From Lycium barbarum (taxonomy: Eukaryota > Streptophyta > Magnoliopsida > Solanales > Solanaceae), in contig NC_083346.1 in assembly GCF_019175385.1 (NCBI RefSeq), forward strand, positions 57,565,821-57,629,820: a stretch of 64,000 nt of DNA, given 5' to 3'. Positions 32,285-41,717 of this stretch are shown one piece after another (position 1 is the stretch's first letter; each line of letters opens with the position of its first letter). The position numbers and the translations under genes were made by a program. Below the pieces are notes generated by a model, which was not told the DNA's origin, did not search any database, and saw only the letters and a program-made list of their open reading frames with translations.

Positions 32285-33224
32285 GTGGTTATGATATGAT
32301 GTGTTATGTGACGGAGATGTTCGAAGATATGAAATCTTCTGAAATGTGATATGTTGTGGCGCCAAAGGCAGGAGTGGCGACCACGTTCTTGTGCCCTATT
32401 ATGATTCTGTCTGTCTGATTGGATTCTGATTCTGTCTGTCCATATGGATTATGATTTTGTCCATCCGTCTGGACTATGATTCTGTCCGGTATCCTTCTAT
32501 CTGTCTGTCTGAACTACGACTCTGTCCGGTATATCTCTGTCTGTTCGTTGGATTACGATTCCGTTTGCTATACTTATGTGCTTCTGATTCAGACTATGAT
32601 TATGTTTGTTATGTTTCCGCTTTACATACTCGGTACATTTTTCGTACTGACCCTCGGTTCTTCGGGGGCTGCGCTACATGCCCGCAGGTACGGACGCACC
32701 TGAAGATACGCCGCCAGTCTAGGGCTCAGATTCTGCTATTTTGAAGAGCCCCTTTGATCCGGAGCGTGTACTTTTGGTATATATCTTCTGTCTTCTGTAT
32801 ATTATGTATGTATGGCAACTCCGGGTACGGCGGGGCCCTGTCCCGTCATATGACTCTGAATGTCTGTTAGAGGCCTGTAGATATGGTTGTGGGTTAGGGT
32901 CTTTCTGTACGGGTGTGTGTATATGTTGTGTTTGGGGCGACCCCATTCGCCGCGGCGGCCGGTCCGCATACGTTTATATATTGCTTTGTTGACCGGTGTG
33001 GCCTTTGTTGGTATTTTCTTTGCGCAGGGTTATTTGGGATAGTCTGTAAAACAAAGGAAACTCTGCCAAAATTGTTCTGGAAATTATCTAAATTTGAAAT
33101 ATAGCCTTGACGGCTTCTGCTCTATACTTGAATGCGTTTGATAACAGTGGAGATAGCATTGGATATATGTGTTTGGGTGCCCACATCGGGTACTAGTCAC
33201 GGCCTACGGGGTTGGGTCGTGACA
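32285..33224 (+). repeat. LTR1 of element F, right part
   Basis: Continues LTR1 after E; TTACC at 32280-32284 is the duplicated target. Contains a CTGTCTG-type degenerate repeat tract (32398-32610), TCGGTAC/GTACTGA stem (32630-32650), CTGCG/CGCAG-type stem (to 32688), GGCGGG/CCCGTC stem (32829-32847), an acceptor-like TTTTCTTTGCGCAG (to 33027), an AGCC-TTGAC-GGCT stem (33103-33115) and the TGACA end. Confidence 0.92.
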
Positions 33225-33228
33225 GAAG

Positions 33229-33240
33229 TGGTATCAGAGC
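33229..33240 (+). other. Primer-binding site of F, first copy
   Basis: TGGTATCAGAGC four bases after LTR1. Confidence 0.93.
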
Positions 33241-33427
33241 GGTTAGTCCTTGGTATGTCTACAGGCCGTGTCTAGTAGAGTCTTGTTTATCGGTGTGTTG
33301 TGCACCACATCTATAAACAGGAGGCTACAGGGCATCTAGGATGTTACCCTTCTTTGGATCTTAGATCTTGCGATAGAACTGTATTAGTAGGATGATCCCC
33401 TCCTGACGATTTGTTATGTTTTCAGCG

Positions 33428-34885
33428 ATGCCTCCGAGGAAAGCAACAGCTGCCCAGAAGGGTAAAGCGGGGGTCGAGATAGGAGAAACCAGCCGGGCCC
33501 AGAGAGTTACCAGGGCCAGTGCGCGGCTAGCGCTTGAGGATGAACCCCCGTCAGACGGATCTGTTACACCCCCCTTACCGGAGGAGATCGGAGCGGCAGA
33601 AGCTGCTGATCAGGGGACGGCTCCACCGCGAGCTCCCAGGGTTCCAGTGCCCGAGCCTCCAGCTCCACAGCCATGGGCGGAGGACAGGGCTATGCGTGAT
33701 GCGATTCAGTTATTGACCACACTGATGACAGAGCAGGTTCGCAGGCATGGATTTGGGGGTGGTCGTGCAGACAGATATGAAAGCTCCAGGGCTCGTGAGT
33801 TCTTGACATGTAATCCTCCAGAATTCTCCGGGGCAAAACCCGAAGAGGACCCCCAGGAGTTTGTCAGAAAGATGGAGAGCACGATACGGTTGATTAAGGC
33901 TTCGCCGACTGAGTCCGTCGAGTTGGCTTCGTATCGGTTATATGAGGTAGCGGCGAACTGGTACGAGTCCTGGCAGCTATCCAGGGGTGACGGTGCTGCC
34001 CCAGCGGTATGGGCCGAGTTCACTCAGGCCTTTCTGGATCATTTTCTACCTCCAGAGCTACGGAGAGCCAGGGTTGATCGATTCGTGCATCTGAAACAAA
34101 ACGGTAGAAGTGTTCGAGAGTATAGCCTAGAGTTTGACTCACTGGCTAGGTATGCACCCGCTATAGTAGCGGATATGGCCGATAGGGTGCATCGATATGT
34201 GATGGGGCTGGATGACTATTTGATCGATAGCTGCCTGGCGGTGGCTTCTCAGCCAGGGATGCATATTGCCCGGGTGCAGGCGCACGCCCAGGGCATGGAG
34301 GACCGGCGTAGGGAACGTCGGCCTGATAGGGGCCATGACGGGAGCCGGCCTAAGAGAGCCAGATCGGCTGGGTACTCAGGGGGATTTCAGAGTGAGTTTC
34401 CTCAGCGGCAGGGTAACAGGTATTCGTCCCAGCCAGCATACAGTACACCCCCACAGTTCTCGGGACAGAACTCCATGGCTTCGAGTTCGCAAGTAAGTAG
34501 GAGTTTCAGTCAGATGGGGCCATCCATACCTCGGTGCCCTTATTGCAGGAGGCGTCACCCTGGTGAGTGTTATTGTGCCACTGGTGCCTTCTTTTCTTGT
34601 GGCCAACAAGGCCATACGATGAGAGAGTGTCCGTATAGGGGTGGTCCAGGTGGTTCAGCCCAGCTTACCGGGTCAGTTGCTGGCTCGTCTTCTCCTTCGG
34701 CAGCCATACGCCCCACAGGGCGAGGAGCACCAGCACCAGCGCCAGCACCAGCTAGTCGTGGCCGAGGTCGAGGTGCAGCTTCTGGTTACAGCGGTCCTTC
34801 GAACCGCGTATTTGCTTTGACCGGCCGGCAGGACCCAGGAGCGTCTTCAAGCGCACACCCAGGTATATTAGTGATCTTTTCTTGA
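33428..34885 (+). CDS. gag: gag of element F, copy 1 (intact)
   Basis: Capsid/nucleocapsid precursor of about 485 residues, uninterrupted. The start MPPRKATAAQKGK at 33428 is preferred over the in-frame ATG at 33416, because TTTTCAG directly before it looks like a splice acceptor and other gag genes begin at the same motif. Order: basic and Pro-rich N-terminus (about 1-115), retrotransposon gag domain (about 120-280; PPEF, VELASYRLYEV, RRARVDRF, YSLEFDSLARYAP), Arg-rich linker, CPYCRRRHPGEC, then a zinc knuckle whose first Cys is Phe (FFSCGQQGHTMREC), then a Gly/Arg/Pro-rich tail. The TGA at 34883-34885 is at the protease junction, as in A. Downstream pol is gone. It could package F RNA and supply capsid to other elements. 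Confidence 0.88.
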   Translation: MPPRKATAAQKGKAGVEIGETSRAQRVTRASARLALEDEPPSDGSVTPPLPEEIGAAEAADQGTAPPRAPRVPVPEPPAPQPWAEDRAMRDAIQLLTTLMTEQVRRHGFGGGRADRYESSRAREFLTCNPPEFSGAKPEEDPQEFVRKMESTIRLIKASPTESVELASYRLYEVAANWYESWQLSRGDGAAPAVWAEFTQAFLDHFLPPELRRARVDRFVHLKQNGRSVREYSLEFDSLARYAPAIVADMADRVHRYVMGLDDYLIDSCLAVASQPGMHIARVQAHAQGMEDRRRERRPDRGHDGSRPKRARSAGYSGGFQSEFPQRQGNRYSSQPAYSTPPQFSGQNSMASSSQVSRSFSQMGPSIPRCPYCRRRHPGECYCATGAFFSCGQQGHTMRECPYRGGPGGSAQLTGSVAGSSSPSAAIRPTGRGAPAPAPAPASRGRGRGAASGYSGPSNRVFALTGRQDPGASSSAHPGILVIFS

Positions 34886-35985
34886 GGGATATGTGTATGA
34901 ATGGGTCTATACTTTATCATATTATGTGATTTTCTTCTTCTGGGTATTAATAATAGCAAGGTAATTGTTAACCTGATAGACATTGAGAATTCGGAAGGGC
35001 GATATGGTAATTGTATGGTTTAGCCCGGGGTGGGACCCACTCTGAGAATTTTCCGAAAATTTATTAAGACCCCGATCTGCCCTGAATTATATGACAAAGG
35101 TCGTGCGGGGCTGTCGACGAAATTATACCAGCCCTAACGCGTCCAAATGCATGAAAGTTTTGAGGTTAAGCGTGCTAGGGCCAGGGCAATTCTGGAATGG
35201 GTGACCCCTGGGAAGTAATACAAAATTTTTCACAAGTGTAAGTATGATATATATATAAATGTGAATATTAGAAAAGATGAAGGATAAGAGATGCGATTAA
35301 GCAAAACTTTCGAAAGAGTCGACAAGCGACACGTAAGACGATTTGTATAACAATCTGACGAACAAGTTTCTGAATGAATAAACAGATTTTGACGAGATAA
35401 TCCGTGGTATAATTGTCAGGGTGAACAATGAGATGTCGACAAAGGGAAATTTTCGTAGATCACTGGAGCCTTAATAGAAGTGGTTTGATGCTAATCAAAA
35501 CTCTATTTGTTGTACTTCTGCACCTCTGATTCTGATAAGGCTCTGTCTATTACGCCTCTGTACTTCGGAATCCGATTACGTTTCTGTCTGATACACCTCT
35601 GTCCGAATGACTCGGGATATGAATCTGTCTGATATAACTCTGTATGTCTGATTCTGATAACGAATCCGTCTGATACATCCCTGTACATCTGACTCTGATC
35701 TCGGATCTGTCTGATACCCTCCCATACATCTGATTTTGACTACGAATCCGTCCGCCATGGTTTAATACGTTTGCCTCCGATTACGAATCTGTTCAATACG
35801 CTTCTATGCGTCCGACCCTAGTTACGAATCTGTTTGATATGACGTGGGATTATGATAACGTTATAAGGAATTGAGGAGTATGACAAGAAGTGAAAGATGT
35901 GGATGGTTGAACCTCTCCGAAGGGTTACGAGACCCCATAACGTGAATTTAACATTCGAGGACGAATGTTTTAAAGGGGGGAAGGA
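34886..35985 (+). other. Interior of F after gag: protease remnant, non-coding, repeat tract, PPT
   Basis: The first 60 bases still resemble the protease start of A (GGGTCTATACTTTATC and so on) with deletions. No RT, RNase H or integrase follows. At 35515-35850 a degenerate array of roughly 40-bp units built on CTGTCTGATAC and TCCGATTACGAAT resembles the repeat tract inside the F LTR. The hairpin ACATTCG-AGGA-CGAATGT (35951-35968) and a purine tract (35971-35985) precede LTR2. Confidence 0.8.
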
Positions 35986-38900
35986 TGTTACATCCGGCAT
36001 TTTTGCATATTCGAAAAATTTGAGATAACTTGACTTGTAATGAATACGGCTATATTTGGACCTTGCTTGGTATGAATGTGTCGGCTATGAATACATTGGT
36101 GTGGAATTACGAAAGGAGGCCAAGGGCAAAATTGGAATTTTGGGAACTTGTTCCATGAGTTACAATTATTTAGCCAACAATTGGGCTAAAAAAAAAAATA
36201 GAAAACAAGGCCCATTTTGAGAGGGGTGGCCGGCCATGGTGAGGCCCAAGCCATGGCCCCTAATCAATTTTTCCATGTGGTGAATTAAGATAAGGAAGCA
36301 TATTATATATATGTATCATTATTCTTTAGAGCCTTCAAGAAACTAGAAGAAAGAACCAACCAAAAGAAGAGCAAAAAAATAAGAGACCATTCGGCCCTTC
36401 CTTGCAAAAATCAAGACCAAGATTTAGCCACCAAGAAATTAAATTCTTCAAGTAAACTTGCCAATTCAAGGGTGCTAAGTAACGTGGAGTCGTTGTTTCG
36501 GACAATCGGTGGTTCGTTTTCTCTAGCTACCAACTTGGGTCAAGTTAAGAAGTGAAGAAGAAAGGTGAGTTTGAATCTTGTTTTATGTGTTATGCATGGT
36601 TTAGAGATGTTGTAGTAAGCTAAAAAGGAAGAAATTCATGATAAAAATAATGTGGAAGTTTGGCCGTATGTATGTACATGTTGTATGTTTATGATGACTT
36701 GAATTCATGTTGGAATCTAGTTGTGGTTATGGTGGAATTTGTATTAGAAATGAAAGTTGAACGAATTAGTGAAAGTTGGAAATTATAAGGTATGGCCGTG
36801 TGGTGCTATGTGTAGGATGGAATATGAATTAAATTCCGTTAGTATGTTAATTGTGTTGTTGTGAAGTGAATGAAAGAATAATGGTTTTTGTTGTCTTGGA
36901 AAAATTGTTGTTAAGTTGTTGTAGGAAGTTATACAACTTTATTGTCACTTATGTAAAAAGGGAAATGAAAGTATTAAGAGGCAAATTATGGTTGTCATTG
37001 ATGAAGTTGAAAGATAGAAATATATCATGAACATGTTTGCTAAAAGATTGGAAGTTGTGGGTGAATTATGCTTTTGGTAGGAAACTTGTATATTGTGCAT
37101 ACTTTATGTATATTTGGTGAAAATGGTATGATATGACTCCGAATTATGTTGTAATGACCTTGTTAAGTGATGAATATGAAAATGGTAAGATTGATTTGGA
37201 AATGTAAGGTCGGAATGAAAGTTATTGTGTTATGTCGGAAAGATGGCTAGTTATGCCATATTGTATATTTTGTAGTACTTGTGTTATTGATAATGTTGTT
37301 GTTGGATTGTTGGGTTGCTGTGTTGATATATTAAGCCGAGCTAAGTCTCGGGGGCGTTATACGTATAGGGGAAATGCTGCCGAAATTTCGGTAGGCAATA
37401 ATGTGATTAAGTATGGAATCCTAAAGGCTTGAATTGACAATTGGTAATCTTGACCATTTGTAGATTCTGGACGAAATTGGAAGTGAAGCTAAGCGAGCAT
37501 AAGGCGCAACTGAGGTATGTAAAGCCTACCCCTTTATTCTTAGGCATGTTCTGAATGTAATAGGCTCGGCCGCGAGCCTTGAATACGACTCCGTTCCTCG
37601 GAATTCGAGATGGAAATCCGCTCCAATTCCTTCAGTACGATTGAAACCATTTCCTTATAAAATGCCTTTAAAGTGAACTTTTGTACGAAACTTTCCTAAA
37701 CGGAGTCGGAATTCTTCCAAATGACTATGGATGACCTCATAAGGTCTATTGTCAGTAACTTACGTATGTCGCCTCGGGTTGGTCCGAGGTGGGCCCACGA
37801 AGCCCCGATACCTCGTGTATGACCTAAATTGCCTTATTCCTGTCCGTTTTTCAAAAGTAACACCTGGACTATTATTCTGATCATGATATGACTATTTTTA
37901 TATAAATCCTACGAAATGGTTCTGATCTCTGGAAATCTGATTTCGGTGATAATCTGTCGTGCCTTCCCAAGTAGGATATAGGCGCGTATTATGAACACTG
38001 TCCGAATACTCTGATTTGACTCGCCATATGGCCTACCTCAATTTGATCGGGTCTGTATAATGATTTGTATGTATGTGGTTTCTCATTAATCAGTTCGTGC
38101 ATGTGCTATGATCCTTTTCACCGGATCCCGGGCCAGTTTATATCGTGCGGATGGGCCGCCGAGTCCCTTGTCGGGGGCCGGGTCCTATGTATGAATTCCG
38201 AAGTATGATGTGTCCGGTTCCGGGGTACTGTGGTATATGTCGTTCCCGGTTACCGTGTATATGTTACGAATTATGATGTGTCCGGTTTCCCGGCGTGTGA
38301 TCTGTCCCCGGGGTTACCGTGGTTATGATATGATGTGTTATGTGACGGAGATGTTCGAAGATATGAAATCTTCTGAAATGTGATATGTTGTGGCGCCAAA
38401 GGCAGGAGTGGCGACCACGTTCTTGTGCCCTATTATGATTCTGTCTGTCTGATTGGATTCTGATTCTGTCTGTCCGTATGGATTATGTTTTTATCCGTCC
38501 GTCTGGACTATGATTCTGTCCGGTATCCTTCTGTCTGTCTGTCTGAACTACGACTCTATCCGGTATATCTCTGTCTGTTCGTTGGATTACGATTCCGTTT
38601 GCTATACTTCTGTGCTTCTGATTCAGACTATGATTATGTTTGTTATGTTTCCGCTTTACATACTCGGTACATTTTTCGTACTAACCCCCGGTTCTTCGGG
38701 GGCTGCGCTACATGCCCGCAGGTACAGACGCACCTGAAGATACGCCGCCAGTCTAGGGCTCAGATTCTGCTATTTTGAAGAGCCCCTTTGATCCAGAGCT
38801 TGTACTTTTGGTATATATCTTCTGTCTTCTGTATATTCTGTATGTATGACAACTCTGGGTACGGCGGGGCCCTGTCCCGTCATATGACTCTGTATGTCTG

Positions 38901-39258
38901 TTAGAGGCCTGTAGATATGTTTGTGGGTTAGGGTCTTTCTGTACGGGTGTGTGTATATGTTGTGTTTGGGGCGACCCCATTCGCCGCGGCGGCCGGTCCG
39001 CATACGTTTATATATTGCTTTGTTGGCCGGTGTGGCCTTTGTTGGTATTTTTTGTGCGCAGGGTTATTTGGGATAGTCTGTAAAACAAAGGAAACTCTGC
39101 CAAAATTGTTCTGGAAATTATCTAAATTTGAAATATAGCCTTGACGGCTTCTGCTTTATACTTGAATGCGTTTGATAATAGTTGAGATAGCATTGGATAT
39201 ATGTGTTTGGGTGCCCACATCGGGTACTAGTCACGGCCTACGGGGTTGGGTCGTGACA
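35986..39258 (+). repeat. LTR2 of element F, complete (3273 bp)
   Basis: Uninterrupted version of LTR1. TATATATA near 36304, donor AAAG|GTGAGT (GT 36565-36566), block 37364-37394, acceptor AG 37462-37463, mini-exon 37464-37514, repeat tract 38436-38640, stem TCGGTAC/GTACTAA (38664-38684), CCCGCAG (to 38721). It ends TGACA and is followed by a second PBS, so it serves as 3' LTR of interior 1 and 5' LTR of interior 2. Confidence 0.94.
37464..37514 (+). other. Putative 51-nt leader mini-exon in LTR F
   Basis: Between acceptor ACCATTTGTAG (AG 37462-37463) and donor GAG|GTATGT (GT 37515-37516). It has the same length as in A although the exon sequence is different. Inferred, not demonstrated. Confidence 0.42.
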
Positions 39259-39262
39259 GAAG

Positions 39263-39274
39263 TGGTATCAGAGC
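39263..39274 (+). other. Primer-binding site of F, second copy
   Basis: TGGTATCAGAGC after LTR2. Confidence 0.93.
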
Positions 39275-39461
39275 GGTTAGTCCTTGGTATGTCTACAGGC
39301 CGTGTCTAGTAGAGTCTTGTTTATCGGTTTGTTGTGCACCACATCTATAAACAGGAGGCTACAGGGCATCTAGGATGTTATCCTTCTTTGGATCTTAGAT
39401 CGTGCGATAGAACTGTATTAGTAGGATGATCCCCTCCTGACGATTTGTTATGTTTTTAGCG

Positions 39462-40919
39462 ATGCCTCCGAGGAAAGCAACAGCTGCCCAGAAGGGCAAA
39501 GCGGGGGTTGAGATAGGAGAAACCAGCCGGGCCCAGAGAGTTACCAGGGCCAGTGCGCGGCTAGCGCTTGAGGATGAACCCCCGTCAGACGGATCTGTTA
39601 CACCCCCCTTACCAAAGGAGATCGGAGCGGCAAAAGCTGCTGATCAGGGGACGGCTCTACCGCGAGCTCCCAGGGTTCCAGTGCCCGAGCCTCCAGCTCC
39701 ACAGCCAGGGGCGGAGGACAGGGCTATGCAAGATGCGGTTCAGTTATTTACCACACTGATGACAGAGCAGGTTCGCAGGCATGGATTTGGGGGTGGTCGT
39801 GCAGACAGATATGAAAGCTCCAGGGCTCGTGAGTTCTTGACATGTAATCCTCCAGAATTCTCCGGGACAAAACCCGAAGAGGACCCCCAGGAGTTTGTCC
39901 GAAAGATGGAGAACACGATACGGTTGATTAAGGCTTCACCGACTGAGTCCGTCGAGTTGGCTTCGTATCGGTTATATGAGGTAGCGGCGAATTGGTACGA
40001 GTGCTGGCAGCTATCCAGGGGTGACGGTGCTGCCCCAGCGGTATGGGCCGAGTTCACTCAGGCCTTTCTGGATCATTTTCTACCTCCAGAGCTACGGAGA
40101 GCCAGGGTTGATCTATTCTTGCATCTAAAACAAAACGGTAGAAGTGTTCGAGAGTATAGCCTAGAGTTCGACTCACTGGCTAGGTATGCACCCGCTATAG
40201 TAGCGGATATGGCCAATAGGGTGCATCGATATGTGATGGGTCTGGATGACTATTTGATCGATAGCTGCCTGGCGGTGGCTTCTCAGCCAGGGATGCATAT
40301 TGCCCGGGTGCAGGCGCACGCCCAGGGCATGGAGGACCGGCGTAGGGAACGTCGGCCTGATAGGGGCCATGACGGGAGCCGGCCTAAGAGAGCCAGATCG
40401 GCTGGGTACTCAGGGGGATTTCAGAGTGAGTTTCCTCAGCGGCAGGGTAACAGGTATTCGTCCCAGCCAGCATACAGTACACCCCCACAGTTCTCGGGAC
40501 AGAACTCCATGGCTTCGAGTTCGCAAGTAAGTAAGAGTTTCAGTCAGATGGGGCCATCCATACCTCGGTGCCCTTATTGCAGGAGGCGTCACCCTGGTGA
40601 GTGTTATTGTGCCACTGGTGCCTTCTTTTCTTGTGGCCAACAAGGCCATACGATGAGAGAGTGTCCGTATAGGGGTGGTCCAGGTGGTTCAACCCAGCTT
40701 ACCGGGTCAGTTGCTGGCTCGTCTTCTCCTTCGGCAGCCATACGCCCCACAGGGCGAGGAGCACCAGCACCAGCGCCAGCACCAGCGAGTCGTGGCCGAG
40801 GTCGAGGTGCAGCTTCTGGTTACAGCGGTTTTTCGAACCGCGTATTTGCTTTGACCGGCCGGCAGGACCCAGGAGCGTCTTCAAGCGCACACCCAGGTAT
40901 GTTAGTGATCTTTTCTTGA
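39462..40919 (+). CDS. gag: gag of element F, copy 2 (intact)
   Basis: Second full-length Gag (about 485 residues) with the same domain order as copy 1: capsid domain, CPYCRRRHPGEC, Phe-for-Cys zinc knuckle and Gly/Arg tail, ending TGA at 40917-40919 at the same junction. TTTTTAG precedes the ATG. It differs from copy 1 at fewer than 20 residues, about half of them of the kind made by G-to-A change (Glu to Lys twice, Arg to Gln, Arg to Lys, Ala to Thr twice, Ser to Asn, Asp to Asn). Retention of two open gag frames without pol supports recent activity or recent duplication. Confidence 0.88.
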   Translation: MPPRKATAAQKGKAGVEIGETSRAQRVTRASARLALEDEPPSDGSVTPPLPKEIGAAKAADQGTALPRAPRVPVPEPPAPQPGAEDRAMQDAVQLFTTLMTEQVRRHGFGGGRADRYESSRAREFLTCNPPEFSGTKPEEDPQEFVRKMENTIRLIKASPTESVELASYRLYEVAANWYECWQLSRGDGAAPAVWAEFTQAFLDHFLPPELRRARVDLFLHLKQNGRSVREYSLEFDSLARYAPAIVADMANRVHRYVMGLDDYLIDSCLAVASQPGMHIARVQAHAQGMEDRRRERRPDRGHDGSRPKRARSAGYSGGFQSEFPQRQGNRYSSQPAYSTPPQFSGQNSMASSSQVSKSFSQMGPSIPRCPYCRRRHPGECYCATGAFFSCGQQGHTMRECPYRGGPGGSTQLTGSVAGSSSPSAAIRPTGRGAPAPAPAPASRGRGRGAASGYSGFSNRVFALTGRQDPGASSSAHPGMLVIFS

Positions 40920-41717
40920 GGGATATGTGTATGAATGGGTCTATACTTTATCATATTATGTGATTTTCTTCTTCGGGGTATTAATAATAGCAAGGTAATT
41001 GTTAACCTGATAGACATTGAGAATTCGGAACGGCGATATGGTAATTGTATGGTTTAGCCCGGGGTGGGACCCACTCTGAGAATTTTCTGAAAATTTATTA
41101 AGACCCCGATCTGCCCTGAATTATGTGACAAAGGTCGTGCGGGGCTGTCGACGAAATTATACCAGCCCTAACGCGTCAAAATGCATGAAAGTTTCGAGGT
41201 TAAGCGTGCTAGGGCCAAGGCAATTCTGGAATGGGTGACCCCCTGGGAAGTAATACAAAATTTTTCACAAGTGTAAGTATGATATATATATAAATGTGAA
41301 TATTAGAAAAGATGAAGGATAAGAGATGCGATTAAGCAAAACTTTCGAAAGAGTCGACAAGCGACACGTAAGACGATTTGTATAACAATCTGACGAACAA
41401 GTTTGTGAATGAATAAACAGATTTTGACGAGATAATCCGTGGTATAATTGTCAGGGTGAACAATGAGATGTAGACAAAGGGAAATTTTCGTAGATCACTG
41501 GAGCCTTAATAGAAGTGGTTTGATGCTAATCAAAACTCTGTTTGTTGTACTTATGCACCTCTGATTCTGATAAGGCTCTGTCTATTACGCCTCCGTACTT
41601 CGGAATCCGATTACGTTTCTGTCTGATACACCTCTGTCCGAATGACTCGGGATATGAATCTGTCTGATATAACTCTGTATGTCTGATTCTGATAACGAAT
41701 CCGTCTGATACATCCCT
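40920..41717 (+). other. Interior 2 of F after gag, truncated at a deletion junction
   Basis: Follows the same sequence as 34886-35680, then jumps at TCCCT (about 41712-41717) into LTR sequence equivalent to about 38165. The last part of the interior, its PPT and the first two thirds of LTR3 are lost. TCCCT is present at both parental sites, so the deletion has a short homology. Confidence 0.85.

Noticed and set aside
34139..34615. Antisense and alternate-frame ORFs over the gag genes (also 33534-34023 and 39568-40649)
   Set aside because: These are shadows of the GC-richer gag frame; the sense frame has capsid and zinc-knuckle signatures.
35503..35758. Antisense frames over the CTGTCTG repeat array
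   Set aside because: Repetitive translation of a degenerate tandem repeat; broken differently in the second copy near 41526-41792.
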